Shown here piece after piece: positions 16,393 through 25,275 of a stretch of DNA of 64,000 nt. The position numbers were made by a program, and so were the translations under genes. Where the stretch lies: the NCBI GenBank assembly GCA_902788095.1, contig CADAIT010000004.1, positions 62,001-126,000 on the forward strand. Direction: 5' to 3'. The notes beneath the pieces were generated by a model, which was not told the origin of the DNA, ran no database searches, and saw only the letters and a list, made by a program, of their open reading frames with translations. The stretch is from an uncultured Bacteroidia bacterium (lineage in GTDB: Bacteria; Bacteroidota; Bacteroidia; Bacteroidales; UBA932). Each line of letters opens with the position of its first letter. The stretch's first letter is position 1.

Positions 16393-17172
16393 ATGCATAC
16401 AAGAGAAGAAAAAATGGCCGCCTTCGGCCGCTTGCTGGATATCATGGACGAGCTTCGGGTAAAATGCCCCTGGAATGCCGCCCAGACCATGGACTCCATC
16501 CGTCCCATGACGGAGGAAGAAGTCTATGAGCTCAGCGACACCATCCTGGAGGGGAACCGGCAGGGCACGGCCAAGGAAATCGGCGACCTGCTGTACCACA
16601 TGGTCTTTTATGCGCGTATCGGAGAGGAAGAAGGCGCTTTTGACATTGCCGACAGCATCGACAAGGTGTGCGACAAAATGGTGTTCCGCCACCCGCATGT
16701 GTTTGGCCCCGAGGCCGGCAGGGAGACATCGGCCAAGGAAATTGCCGATACCTGGGAACTGGTGAAAGCCAAGGAAAAGGATGGCAACAAAACCGTGATG
16801 GGAGGCATTCCCAAGGCCATGCCGGCGGTTTTGAAAGCCCTTTCCATGCAGGAGAAGGCCCGTGGCTGCGGCTTCGACTGGGAAAAACGCGAAGACGTGT
16901 GGGCCAAGGTGGCGGAGGAATACCGGGAGGTGGCGGAGGCTTCGGACGAGCACAGGGCCGAGGAGTTCGGTGACCTGCTGTTTGCCGTCATCAACGCCGC
17001 ACGCCTGTACGACGTGGACCCGGAAGCCGCCCTGAACCGCACCTGCGAGAAGTTCCGCCGCCGCTTCACCTACGTGGAGCAGGAGACCTTGCGCAGCGGC
17101 CGGAAGCTCTCCGACATGACCCTCAGGGACATGGACGCCCTTTGGGACCAGGCCAAAGCGAAGGGACTGTAG
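16393..17172 (+). CDS. mazG: Nucleoside triphosphate pyrophosphohydrolase
   Basis: MazG hydrolyses (d)NTPs to monophosphates and pyrophosphate, cleaning the nucleotide pool. The 259-residue protein has two MazG-type EExxE-12-28-ExxD domains: CPWNAAQTMDSI with EEEVYELSD and KEIGDLLYHMVF in the first (residues ~22-80), and CGFDWEKREDVW with EEYREVAEA and EEFGDLLFAVIN in the second (~155-210). The start at 16393 follows the TATCTTTG box by 20 bases; an in-frame ATG at 16372 overlaps the box. Monocistronic. Confidence 0.94.
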   Translation: MHTREEKMAAFGRLLDIMDELRVKCPWNAAQTMDSIRPMTEEEVYELSDTILEGNRQGTAKEIGDLLYHMVFYARIGEEEGAFDIADSIDKVCDKMVFRHPHVFGPEAGRETSAKEIADTWELVKAKEKDGNKTVMGGIPKAMPAVLKALSMQEKARGCGFDWEKREDVWAKVAEEYREVAEASDEHRAEEFGDLLFAVINAARLYDVDPEAALNRTCEKFRRRFTYVEQETLRSGRKLSDMTLRDMDALWDQAKAKGL

Positions 17173-17247
17173 GTTTGGCCGTCGTTCCGGCAGAGGGTGC
17201 GTTCCCGAGCGGCCTCGGCTATGAGCGATTCGCCACGATGGTCATCT

Positions 17248-17889
17248 TCATGAAACAGACAAGATTTCCTGTGAGTCAATGATATGCAGGCCGGTCTTGT
17301 CGGACAGCGCCAGGCGGAGCATGGCGGCGGCCACCGCTTCGGTCGGCATCGGCTTCCATGAGCGCATGAGGCCGATGGCATTCAGCCCTTTCAGGATGGC
17401 CACGCCGGCTTTTTCGCCGAAACGGTCGCTCCCCTTCCGAATCAGGGACGGGGGCCGGAGGATGAAGCATCCCGGGAATCCCAAGCGGGCCACGTCCTCG
17501 TCCAGCCTGCCTTTCATCCGGGAGTAGAAAATCTTGGACTTGGCATCGGCCCCGACAGAGGAAACCAGGACGTATTTGCAAACGCCATTCGCACGTGCAG
17601 CCTTGGCCGCCTGGTACTGGTAGGTATAGTCCACTTTCCACTGGACATTCTGGCTTCCGGCCGCCTTGATGGTCGTTCCGAGGCAGGAGAACAGGACGTC
17701 TCCCGTGAGAAGATGCGTCCACGTTTCCGGACGGTCGAAGTCCACGACATGTGAAACCAGTTTGGCCGATGTGACGGGGACCTCCCTCCGTACCAATACC
17801 TCCACCCGCTCAAAAGAATCGTTTTTGAGCAACTGTTCCACAAGGTCTTTTCCCACAGCGCCCGTGGCGCCGATAACAATTGCTTTCAT
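17248..17889 (-). CDS. NAD(P)-binding oxidoreductase (atypical SDR, NmrA/HTATIP2-like)
   Basis: A 213-residue Rossmann-fold protein. The dinucleotide motif GATGAVGKDLVEQLL opens the protein; later VSSVGADAKSKIFYSRMKGRLDEDV shows the Ser and YxxxK-like arrangement (YSRMK) of atypical short-chain dehydrogenases. FILRPPSLI resembles the substrate-loop region of the HTATIP2/YbjT group. Substrate unknown. The start at 17889 is fixed by the Rossmann motif and lies 26 bases after a minus-strand TATCTTTG box (17923-17916). Confidence 0.83.
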   Translation of the reverse strand: MKAIVIGATGAVGKDLVEQLLKNDSFERVEVLVRREVPVTSAKLVSHVVDFDRPETWTHLLTGDVLFSCLGTTIKAAGSQNVQWKVDYTYQYQAAKAARANGVCKYVLVSSVGADAKSKIFYSRMKGRLDEDVARLGFPGCFILRPPSLIRKGSDRFGEKAGVAILKGLNAIGLMRSWKPMPTEAVAAAMLRLALSDKTGLHIIDSQEILSVS

Positions 17890-17915
17890 CTCCGGAATTC
17901 GTTTGGATTCGTTTC

Positions 17916-17923
17916 CAAAGATA
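17916..17923 (-). promoter_or_regulatory. -7 box (TATCTTTG) for the NAD(P)-binding protein
   Basis: Exact TAnnTTTG match on the minus strand, 26 bases upstream of the ATG at 17889. Confidence 0.6.
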
Positions 17924-17993
17924 CACAAAATCCGCCGGATGCTCAAATCCCGCGCCGGCACTTCGTCTCTCAGAGCCGCGACCGTCCCTCAGA

Positions 17994-18380
17994 GCCGCGA
18001 TTGCACAAAATCGGTCCTGGAGGGCATTCTGTCTGCAAACGTGGCAAGGGTTTTCGCCAAAACGGACGCTTTCACTGCCGCGATTGCACGAAATCGGCCA
18101 TGGAGAGCATTCTGTATGCAAACGTGGCAAGGGTTTTCGCCAAAACGGACGCTTTCTCTGCCGCGATTGCACGAAATCGGCCACGGAGGGCATTCTGTAT
18201 GCAAACGTGGCAAGGCATTTCGCCCAAACGGATACTTTCGATGCCGCGATTGCAAAAAATCGGCCCTGGAGGGCGGTGTGTATGCAAACGCGGCAAGGGT
18301 TTTCGCCAAAACGGACGCTTTCTCTGCCGCGATTGCACAAAATCGGCCATGGAGAGCATTCTGTCTGCAAACGTGGCAAG
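17994..18380. repeat. Tandem array of an 83-bp repeat (five copies, last one partial)
   Basis: The motif GCCGCGATTGCACnAAATCGG recurs with its TTGCA at 18001, 18084, 18167, 18250 and 18333, an exact 83-base period. Each unit runs on through GCAAACGTGGCAAGG and CGCCAAAACGGACGC; the fifth stops at GGCAAGG. Copies differ by a few substitutions, mostly in the middle. There are no unique spacers, so it is not CRISPR. A second five-copy array of the same unit lies at 29063-29450 and a single unit at 20553-20608. No stop codon occurs on the plus strand in any frame, so gene callers will report false ORFs here. Confidence 0.95.
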
Positions 18381-18381
18381 G

Positions 18382-18403
18382 GGAGGAAGGGATACCCTCC
18401 TCC
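18382..18403. repeat. Partial terminal repeat of the palindromic element
   Basis: GGAGGAAGGGATACCCTCC matches the first 19 bases of the perfect 25-base terminal repeat at 41120-41144. It directly follows the 83-bp array. The element interior (GTGCACCC block) is not found after it, so this is a remnant or a solo end. Confidence 0.6.
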
Positions 18404-18531
18404 TGCATGCTTACGCTGGCGACAACATCAGCAGTATTCGCACCGGAAACAGCAACGGCATCGGCCGCATTCGCACCGGCATCGGCATCAACAGCATTCG
18501 CTTCACGACGGCCTCACCGCCCAGGGTTGCT

Positions 18532-18633
18532 GTCATGGGTCCAAAAGGTGGGACGATGACCGCAAAAAACGCCTTAAACGCCGTCATGGGTCCAAAGAAT
18601 GGGACGATGGCAGCACGCAAGAACTGCGACGCC
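18532..18633. repeat. 51-bp tandem pair (GTCATGGGTCCAAA family), locus 1
   Basis: GTCATGGGTCCAAA starts at 18532 and again at 18583, a 51-base period (17 codons). The same pair, with the same flanking sequence CACCGCCCA upstream and a similar tail downstream, occurs at 41345-41446. Both loci lie next to a palindromic-element terminal repeat. Confidence 0.8.
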
Positions 18634-18680
18634 CCCATATTTTGCCGCCCGCATCGCCCTTTGTCAAAGTGCCATTTACC

Positions 18681-18840
18681 ATCAGGGCATCAGGCTATCA
18701 AGCCATCAGGGCATCAGGCTATCAAACCATCAGGGCATCAGGCTATCAAGCCATCAGAGCATCAGGGCATCAGGGCGTCAGGCTATCAGGGCATCAAGCT
18801 ATCAAGCCATCAGGCCATCAAACCATCAAGCCAATCAAAG
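18681..18840. repeat. 8-bp microsatellite with 24-bp higher-order unit
   Basis: About twenty near-identical 8-base units of the form ATCARRSY follow each other, with a 24-base super-unit ATCAGGGC-ATCAGGCT-ATCAAGCC. The tract is nearly uninterrupted for 160 bases and lies between the 51-bp pair and the 3' end of the InlB-repeat gene. Such tracts can change length by slipped-strand mispairing. Confidence 0.85.
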
Positions 18841-18952
18841 AAACCGGGACATTCCCCGGGCACATCGGCAGAAGCAAGGGCCTCGTAATGCACTTTTCCT
18901 TCCCCGTCGCTCCGGGAGCAATCGGCAAGCTGCGGCAGAAGAGCGGCCTCGG

Positions 18953-20299
18953 CTAGGAGCAATTCTCCACGATGTAGGTCATCTTCATGCCGTTGTACTC
19001 GAACGAGGGGACTTCGCCGCTGCCGCAGACGGGCAGGGAACCTCCTTGGATACGGTTGTCCTTGAGAATGGTCTCCGTGACACCCTGCATCATGCCGAAT
19101 ACGGCATACTGGAAATTATACTCGCCGATCAGGCTGCCGGCCTGGAAACGGCAAAGGCTGCCGGCCTGGATACTGCGGAGACCGTCGGCCTGGATGCTGG
19201 TGAGGGCGGTGTTGCCGCTCACGATGCCGTAACGCTCACTGCCCGCCAGCCCACCGGCCACCACCTGGCCCTTGCCGCTGTCTCCGCTGAGGGAAATCCG
19301 CCCCTTGGCCGTGCTGTTTTTGATGTAGGTGGAACCGCCCTGCAGGCCGCCGATGTAGGAAGTCTGCTCGCCATCGGCCTCTTTCCTGTCATATTGCACC
19401 TCGATGTCCACTTCGGCGGTGCAGCCGTCCGTCTGGCTGTAGGACTCTCCGGCCAGGCCGCCTATGAAGAGCATGCCGCCGGCTTGGCCCGCCGCTTTTA
19501 CCGTTATACTGCCATCGACCCGGCAGTCCCGGATGTCTCCGTCCCATACGCCGGCAATCAGGCCGGCGGCACTGACATAGGACTGCGCCTCCCGGGAAAT
19601 TTCCACACGGGTTTGCAAGCCTTTCACGCAGATTCCCTCCAGGATGCAATGGCGGCCTCTGTCCTGCCGCATCATGCCGGAGACGGTGCCTGCGTACAGG
19701 ATGCTGCCTTTTACGTCGATGACAGGCTTGTCGATGACCAGGCCGTGTACCTCGCCGTTGGCGACAGCGCCAAAAATACCGCATTGGCCGAAGGGATATT
19801 CGCCTTGGATTTTGAGGCCCTTGATGGCGTGTCCGTTGCCGTCCAACCGACCTTTGAAAGCATGGACCCACCATTCCGCGTCGGCATATTCGTAGTCGGA
19901 TTCGTAATTGCCGATGGGCGTCCAATTCCCGAAGGAAGACAGGTCGATGTCATTGTCCAGGACATACCAGCCGTGCAGGTCTTTGCGCACTGCGTCCAAT
20001 TCTTCCGCCGTACGGATATGGACGGGTGCCGCCCAGCGGGCATACAGCGTCATGGACCGGGTGACCGGCATCCATTCCACCGGCGGCTTCATGAATTCCG
20101 GGGTTTTGGCGCCGAAAAGCCATTCCTGCGTGCAGGCGGGGTCCTTGTACCAGCCTGCAAAACGGTAGCCTTCGCGTGCGGGGATGGGCTTCTGCGCAAG
20201 GGACATTTCCTTGTCCTGAGGCACGGTGACAGGCTGAGGGGCCTGCTCCCTGGTATCGTAGTTGAGGTCGAATTGAACGGTAACTTCTGCGTTTTTCAT
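18953..20299 (-). CDS. InlB/Listeria-Bacteroides-repeat protein with GLUG-like repeats, no visible signal peptide
   Basis: A 448-residue protein. Residues ~1-70 form one InlB B-repeat (Flg_new type: YRFAGWYKDPACTQEW ... TLYARW). After HIRTAEELDAVRKDL comes a long run of GLUG-like beta-helix repeats with patterns such as FKGRLDGNGHAIKGL, CGIFGAVANGEVHGLVID, GLIAGVWDGDIRDCRV and IGGLAGESYSQTDGCTAEV. Such proteins are normally surface-exposed or secreted adhesins, yet this one begins MKNAEVTVQFDL with no hydrophobic leader, and none is encoded in the bases immediately upstream. A short internal duplication (SIQAGSL / RFQAGSL) occurs near residue 390. Confidence 0.75.
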   Translation of the reverse strand: MKNAEVTVQFDLNYDTREQAPQPVTVPQDKEMSLAQKPIPAREGYRFAGWYKDPACTQEWLFGAKTPEFMKPPVEWMPVTRSMTLYARWAAPVHIRTAEELDAVRKDLHGWYVLDNDIDLSSFGNWTPIGNYESDYEYADAEWWVHAFKGRLDGNGHAIKGLKIQGEYPFGQCGIFGAVANGEVHGLVIDKPVIDVKGSILYAGTVSGMMRQDRGRHCILEGICVKGLQTRVEISREAQSYVSAAGLIAGVWDGDIRDCRVDGSITVKAAGQAGGMLFIGGLAGESYSQTDGCTAEVDIEVQYDRKEADGEQTSYIGGLQGGSTYIKNSTAKGRISLSGDSGKGQVVAGGLAGSERYGIVSGNTALTSIQADGLRSIQAGSLCRFQAGSLIGEYNFQYAVFGMMQGVTETILKDNRIQGGSLPVCGSGEVPSFEYNGMKMTYIVENCS

Positions 20300-20621
20300 A
20301 CTGAATTATCTGGTTTATCTGTTACGGACTTGATTCCGTTCTCAAATTTACTGAAATTCCGCCGGATAATCAAATGCATTCCGCAGTAACCCCACACGAC
20401 ACAAAGCTGACGGACCTCCGGAAGTCCACGGATTTCTCCTGCGCCATGACTTTATAAGGTATGAAGAATCGGGGTCGTAACGCCATCGAAACCCGTGTGC
20501 GGAAAACTTGACTGACTGCCGTGAGGAAGCGATGGAAATTATTGATCCCGCTGCCGCAATTGCACAAAATCGGCCCTGGAGGGCGCTCTGTCTGCAAACG
20601 CGGCAAGCCTACTCCCAAGCG
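20300..20621. other. Intergenic region with one 83-bp repeat unit
   Basis: No gene is visible. The only recognisable element is the single 83-bp-type unit at its right end. The rest resembles no other part of the window. Confidence 0.6.
20553..20608. repeat. Solo copy of the 83-bp repeat unit (partial)
   Basis: GCCGCAATTGCACAAAATCGG through TGCAAACGCGGCAAG matches the first ~55 bases of the array unit, in the same orientation. It ends 14 bases before the stop codon of the convergent-side transporter gene at 20622. Confidence 0.85.
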
Positions 20622-21521
20622 CTAATGCTCCGCCGCACGGCTCTTGCTCACCAGCACCACACCTCCGACCACCAGGAGGGAGGCCAGGACCTTCTGCCAG
20701 CTGAGGCTGTCCAGCCCGGTCCAGATGCTGATTATTGCGGCGATGATGGGCTGCAGATAGGAGTACATGCTCACCAGCGTGGGCCGAATGAACTTCTGGC
20801 CGTAAGGAATCAGGAAGTAGGCCACAAAAGTGGCAAAGAAAACCAGGTAGCCTATCTCCCAGCGCACATTCGGCGGGATGGCCGCAAAATCCGTGGTCAA
20901 CAGGCCCCCTGCCGATACAGGCAACGACAAAAGCAGCGAGAAAAGGAAAGACCACTTCATGAAGGTGACCACGCTGTACTTGGAAATCAGCGGCCGGAAA
21001 ATACCCAGATAGAGCGAGAAACTGAGGCTGTTCACCAGCAGGAGTACGACGCCCCAGGGAGAGGTCACGGAGGCTCCTCCCCCGTGGATGGAATTGAAAA
21101 TAAGCAAAAGGACGCCGGCAAAACTCAGCGCTACGCCTCCCGCTTTCTTCCCCGTGATGGGCTCTCCCAGGAACAGGAAGGCGAAGAACATCGTAAAAAT
21201 AGGCCCCAGGGTGCCGATGATGGCGGTATCGATGGCCGATGTCATGGTTATGGCCATCAGGAACGTCATTTGCGGAACAAAGAGGCCCAGGAGGGAAGCG
21301 GCGGCAATTTTCCAAATATCGGCCTTTTCCACCTTTTCCCGGGGCATGAAAAACGAGAGCAGCCAGAACAGGGCCGACGCCCCGATGGCACGCAGGCTGA
21401 AGAGCACATACGGAGACACCGTCTGGGAATTGGCGATGTCCTTGCTGAAAACCAGATTGAGGCCGAAAATGAGATAGGCGGCCGCAATGGAAAGGTGTCC
21501 TTTGAGTTTCTCCGTTTCCAT
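20622..21521 (-). CDS. EamA/DMT-superfamily transporter
   Basis: A 299-residue inner-membrane protein with ten hydrophobic helices in two homologous halves, each an EamA domain. The second-half signature SMYSYLQPIIAAIISIWTG and the first-half TSAIDTAIIGTLGPIFTMFFAF with FLGEPITGKKAGG are typical of drug/metabolite exporters. Substrate cannot be predicted. The C terminus is short and basic. Followed downstream by the solo 83-bp repeat; the nitroreductase lipoprotein gene lies 21 bases on, same strand downstream-to-upstream order (nitroreductase is upstream in transcription). Confidence 0.88.
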   Translation of the reverse strand: METEKLKGHLSIAAAYLIFGLNLVFSKDIANSQTVSPYVLFSLRAIGASALFWLLSFFMPREKVEKADIWKIAAASLLGLFVPQMTFLMAITMTSAIDTAIIGTLGPIFTMFFAFLFLGEPITGKKAGGVALSFAGVLLLIFNSIHGGGASVTSPWGVVLLLVNSLSFSLYLGIFRPLISKYSVVTFMKWSFLFSLLLSLPVSAGGLLTTDFAAIPPNVRWEIGYLVFFATFVAYFLIPYGQKFIRPTLVSMYSYLQPIIAAIISIWTGLDSLSWQKVLASLLVVGGVVLVSKSRAAEH

Positions 21522-21542
21522 ATGTCAATGGAACATGCCCCG

Positions 21543-22157
21543 TCAGAAGATGGTCAGGATTTCATCAAGGGGTTTTCTGGCAGGACGCTGCGGGTCCGAA
21601 GCCCGGCATCCCAGTGCGATGACAGCCATGATGGTCTCCTGCTCCGGTATGTCGAAAATCCCGCGGATAGCATCGGCGTCACGGCCGCCCATGATGAGGG
21701 TGTCGTATCCCATGGAACGCGCCTTCAGGACGAGAAGCGCGTCGCTCAGGCCGTTGTCATAGGCACCCCAGCCCTCTCCCACCTCGTTGGCCGGTTCGCC
21801 GTCCCGGCGGAAGCCGGAAAGTCCCCGCACAAAGGTGGAAACGATAAACACGGGCGCGCCCTCAGTATTTTTCCTGTTCCAGTCGCCGATTACTTCACGG
21901 ACGGCATCGGCCTTCTCCTTCGAAAGGGCCACATAGTAACGGCTGGGCTGGGAGTTGGTCCAGGAGGGAGCCTCCTGCGCCGCTGCGATGATGCTGCGCA
22001 CATCGGCCTCGCTGACGGTCTTCGTGGAATCGAAATCCCGTACGCTCCGGCGCATATGGATGAGCTGGTCAAACGATGCCGTTTCTGCGGCCGTATCCCC
22101 CTTGGGTGCACAGGAGAGCATGAGGAGTCCCAGTGCGAATATAAGTGCTTTTTTCAT
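21543..22157 (-). CDS. Nitroreductase-family lipoprotein
   Basis: A 204-residue protein with a lipoprotein signal (LLMLSC, Cys16) followed by a flavin nitroreductase domain: the FMN-binding RRSVRDFD near residue 37, APSWTNSQPSRYYV for substrate and flavin contacts, and GYDTLIMGG towards the C terminus. Nitroreductases normally work in the cytosol with NAD(P)H; a lipid-anchored form would sit in the periplasm or at the envelope, a pattern seen in Bacteroidales. Start fixed by the signal peptide. Probably expressed together with the transporter gene 21 bases downstream. Confidence 0.85.
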   Translation of the reverse strand: MKKALIFALGLLMLSCAPKGDTAAETASFDQLIHMRRSVRDFDSTKTVSEADVRSIIAAAQEAPSWTNSQPSRYYVALSKEKADAVREVIGDWNRKNTEGAPVFIVSTFVRGLSGFRRDGEPANEVGEGWGAYDNGLSDALLVLKARSMGYDTLIMGGRDADAIRGIFDIPEQETIMAVIALGCRASDPQRPARKPLDEILTIF

Positions 22158-22198
22158 AATAGATTGATTACATCTTCAAGCGCAGGCGCATAGCATAT

Positions 22199-23842
22199 TT
22201 ACGGGGCAGGATAAACCAGCGGACTGGACCCGAGGTAGCGTCTTCCGTTGTTCTGGTAGGCCTTGCCATCCCAATAGATGGTACCGCCGATAGTGACAAT
22301 GCCACATCTGCCATCTTGTCCAGAGCCAATTGCGTTCGGGGAACCATTGCCTTTCGTAGCCTGAACCCGTTCGACGTCCGGGGAGATGGTAATGTTCCCG
22401 CAGAATGAATTTCCGGTGCCGCTTCCAATGCCGGCAAAGCCAAGGCTTCCCTGGGCCGTAACGGTGCCGCCGTTTATTGTAATGTTGCCGCACGATGACC
22501 TGGTCCTTAACCCCGGCATTCCCGCACCGATTCCGGCACCCAGCTTGCCAGTCGCGTTGACGTTGCCGCCGTTGATGGTTATGTTACCGCATCTCCCGCT
22601 ATTCGGACCGCCGATACCGGAACTGGAGCCAAAAGCATCGATGGTTCCCCCGTCTATGACAATATCACCGCAGTTAATTACGTCCCTGCCCAAAAGAGCA
22701 AAAAGGATATGGCATCCCCCGCCGATGCCGCTACCGGCGCCGCTGGCTTTGACCGTGAGTTTGCCATCGCCCCGGATGGTGAGCGTATGGCCTTCGGCGG
22801 CGAAGATGCCGGGATGGAGGCCTCCAAAACTCTGCACGGTGTTTGTCCCTTCGAGAAGAAGGATGGCATCTCCCAGCGGGGTAATGCCCGCCCAGGCTTC
22901 GGGCTGGCCCTCGTTTTTGGTTCCGTTGATGTTGACATCCCTGAGGATGACAAAAGCCCCGTCGGCAACGGTAATCTTGTATTTACCGCTGAGCGTCCCC
23001 GTCAGCACGTCGCAGTTCTTTGCTTCATAGTGGCCGCTCAGTTTCGACAAGTCAACGATATTCGTGGGAACCTCTGCCATTTTCAGGCCCTGCGGATAGA
23101 AGTGACCGGCTTCGAGGGTCTCGGCTTTTACCGATTTCGTGTATAACCGACTCCCGGTGACTTCGTAAGTTATATCGGCCCCGGAGGTAGGACGAAGGGC
23201 CACATAGACAGGGCCCGGAACTGGCTTGCGCTTGATAATGTACGAATACGTGCCGTCGGAGATGGTCATCTCCGTCACGGTACCGGTCAAATCGACGGCG
23301 CCCGATTCATCTTTAAGGGTAAAAGCACAGATAGCCAGTTTGTTGACCATGATTCCATCCGGCAGCTTGGAGCCGTCCCATTCGCCCGTAAACTCGCAAT
23401 AATCCAGATGCTCGGCAATGTACGCGATGGTGCCGTTTTGACTGGCAAGCGATTCAAGGTTCACGGAGCCGTCGGCCTTTGCCATGACTGCGGGATAAAT
23501 GAATGTCACCTGCTTTGTCTTATCCGGATCCGTAAGCGCAACGGTGAATGACGCCGTTTTACCATTGCCGGTGATATCGGACACGGCCAGCGAAGCGCTC
23601 TCCGCCCTGACAGTCTTGCCGGCGGAATTCCGATAGACCACCGCAATCCGGTCGCCGGCGGAAAAGGTCTTCACGCCCTCGCCGGTCAATGCCTTCGTTT
23701 CGGAAGCCTCCATGCTTACCGTTGCCGTGAACGTAAGCGCACTTCCTTCCGCAGTATCCGGAAGTTCTTGCTTCTGACAGGCGGCCATGATGACGCCCAG
23801 GGCAACAAGAACGGATATACGCAAATACATCGTCTTTTTCAT
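22199..23842 (-). CDS. Fimbrillin-like lipoprotein with glycine-rich beta-helix C terminus (B')
   Basis: A 547-residue predicted lipoprotein (MAAC lipobox ~residue 20). Residues ~25-290 are a fimbrillin-like domain: FTATVSMEASETKAL, FSAGDRIAVVYRN, VTFIYPAVMAKADG, IMVNKLAICAFTLKDESG and GPVYVALRPTSGADITYE. From ~340 the protein is a run of repeats of the form CGNITINGGTVTA and GIGSG/GAGIGAG, a beta-helix often seen in gut-bacterial surface proteins. Its ATG overlaps the stop of the upstream gene (TAATG). The N-terminal half is paralogous to the protein at 25276, but the C-terminal halves are unrelated. Probable outer-membrane surface protein or pilus component. Confidence 0.82.
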   Translation of the reverse strand: MKKTMYLRISVLVALGVIMAACQKQELPDTAEGSALTFTATVSMEASETKALTGEGVKTFSAGDRIAVVYRNSAGKTVRAESASLAVSDITGNGKTASFTVALTDPDKTKQVTFIYPAVMAKADGSVNLESLASQNGTIAYIAEHLDYCEFTGEWDGSKLPDGIMVNKLAICAFTLKDESGAVDLTGTVTEMTISDGTYSYIIKRKPVPGPVYVALRPTSGADITYEVTGSRLYTKSVKAETLEAGHFYPQGLKMAEVPTNIVDLSKLSGHYEAKNCDVLTGTLSGKYKITVADGAFVILRDVNINGTKNEGQPEAWAGITPLGDAILLLEGTNTVQSFGGLHPGIFAAEGHTLTIRGDGKLTVKASGAGSGIGGGCHILFALLGRDVINCGDIVIDGGTIDAFGSSSGIGGPNSGRCGNITINGGNVNATGKLGAGIGAGMPGLRTRSSCGNITINGGTVTAQGSLGFAGIGSGTGNSFCGNITISPDVERVQATKGNGSPNAIGSGQDGRCGIVTIGGTIYWDGKAYQNNGRRYLGSSPLVYPAP

Positions 23843-25266
23843 TACTTTTCGGAATAATCGTGTTGGACGTAATCCTGTATGGAGTGAATCAGATAGCCGG
23901 AAACCGGACGGACCGCACATCCGTAGCGCCTGAAAAACGTCGAAAATTCTTTCCGGTCAGGCTGCAGATTTGCATACCATGCATAGTCATTGGATTTGTC
24001 ATACAAGGAAGAAGACCAGTAGCAGCCTACAACCTTGTAGAGTTCGACAAGTTCATCGTTCATCCGGAAACTGGTGGCCGGAAGAAAGATACTCCTGTCC
24101 GTATATCCCTTTTTTTTGCCGCTGACCAGGTAGCCATTCCCTTTCCACTCCCACTCGCAATTGCGCATCAGCTCTTCCCATTCCGCGTAAGTGGGAATCC
24201 GGAACTTCCCGCCCAGCGCGGCATAGGCGGCATCATCTTCCTTCAGGAGCGTGACGTAGTCCTTGCCGGTATATCTGGAGAGTTTGTCTCCGGCGCCGAA
24301 CAGGTATTCACTCTCGGAAAAATTCCTTTTGCCGTCGTTGTATCCGCTGACTTCCCCCCAGGAGAAAAAATCGCCGATTTCCGCTTCTGTATCGGCCCCC
24401 ACGTTGCGCTTGGCCCACATCACGTTCAGGCCCAAATCTACGTACAGGTCTGAAGCTTCGGATACAGTCCAGCCGCCATCTCCGCTCTTCGAAAGAGCCG
24501 GCAAATGGTGAACGGCTCCGTACCCGAGGGCGAGGTCTTCCTGCTTGAGCGAATAAATCTTGTAGTCGCCGGCAAGCGAGAAACTGTAGTCCGCCTTTTC
24601 ATCGGGCCTGACGGGACGTCCGGCAAAAACGACACCGCTGCTGCCGACAACCCCGCCAAGGCGGGCACCGGCCTGAAGCATCTCTTCCGCAATGGAGCCG
24701 TCTTTCCCCACACTCGTGCAGGCAACCGGCCTGATGAGCGGACAGCCCAGCGAATAGCCCTCCACGTCGGAACGGAGTCCCTCCATGTAGAACAGCACAA
24801 ACTCCGCCTGCTTTTTCTTTAGGGGCATCCAGGCCGTGACGGTAGAATCTGCCGTCGAATAGGAGAACTGCTCATGGAGATAATAGCCGAATACTTTTTC
24901 CCCGTCATGGGTAAAGAAAAACCTGTCATCCGCATAAGCGACATCCACGGGAACCGGAAAATAAACAGCTGAAAGGACATGGGACTCCAACGCGTCGAAG
25001 TCTCCCTTCGTAAACTCACCGAAGGGGATCACTTTCCAGTCTGTTCCATCGAATTCCATAGAGACATATTTGCCTCCTATTCCGTCGAAGAACACATGAA
25101 TCACATCTCCGTTCATCCAGGTGTCATAGTCCGCCTTGGTCTCCCCGACATTGAGCGCGAAACTGATGGGCGTGTCCGCCGGAATTTCCCCTGCCGGCTT
25201 GGCACAGGAAAGCAGCCCGGCGACAAGGCACATCAAAATAATTGTTTTCTTCATCATTTTCTCCAC
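23842..25266 (-). CDS. Lipoprotein with Fibrobacter-major-paralogue-type C-terminal domain (A')
   Basis: A 474-residue lipoprotein (GLLSC lipobox). The N-terminal half has the pattern DVIHVFFDGIGGKYVSMEFDG and AVYFPVPVDVAYADDRFFF. The C-terminal half (residues ~265-465) is a TIGR02145-like domain: YVDLGLNVMWAKRNVGA, GDFFSWGEVSGY, KFRIPTYAEWEELM, GCYWSSS and GCAVRPV. It is a full-length paralogue of the protein at 27328. The function of the family is unknown; it is surface-associated. Lies 9 bases after the gene at 25276 and overlaps the next by one base. Confidence 0.82.
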   Translation of the reverse strand: MEKMMKKTIILMCLVAGLLSCAKPAGEIPADTPISFALNVGETKADYDTWMNGDVIHVFFDGIGGKYVSMEFDGTDWKVIPFGEFTKGDFDALESHVLSAVYFPVPVDVAYADDRFFFTHDGEKVFGYYLHEQFSYSTADSTVTAWMPLKKKQAEFVLFYMEGLRSDVEGYSLGCPLIRPVACTSVGKDGSIAEEMLQAGARLGGVVGSSGVVFAGRPVRPDEKADYSFSLAGDYKIYSLKQEDLALGYGAVHHLPALSKSGDGGWTVSEASDLYVDLGLNVMWAKRNVGADTEAEIGDFFSWGEVSGYNDGKRNFSESEYLFGAGDKLSRYTGKDYVTLLKEDDAAYAALGGKFRIPTYAEWEELMRNCEWEWKGNGYLVSGKKKGYTDRSIFLPATSFRMNDELVELYKVVGCYWSSSLYDKSNDYAWYANLQPDRKEFSTFFRRYGCAVRPVSGYLIHSIQDYVQHDYSEK

Positions 25267-25275
25267 ATTAGAATC

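Larger units (their letters stand above)
17890..18952. other. ~1 kb non-coding repeat-dense region
   Basis: Between the NAD(P)-binding gene and the InlB-repeat protein I see no credible gene. The stretch holds, in order, a promoter box, the 83-bp array, a partial terminal repeat of the palindromic element (18382-18403), a 51-bp tandem pair, and an 8/24-bp microsatellite. The open frames through it have repetitive, unprotein-like translations in all three forward frames. Confidence 0.8.

Noticed and set aside
17994-18380. CRISPR array
   Set aside because: The 83-bp period contains no variable spacer; the entire unit is repeated with scattered substitutions, and no cas genes are near.
17880-18956. 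Coding genes across the 83-bp array and microsatellite
   Set aside because: All three forward frames are open because the unit lacks stops; translations are repetitive, low-complexity and frame-shifted between copies, with no start context.
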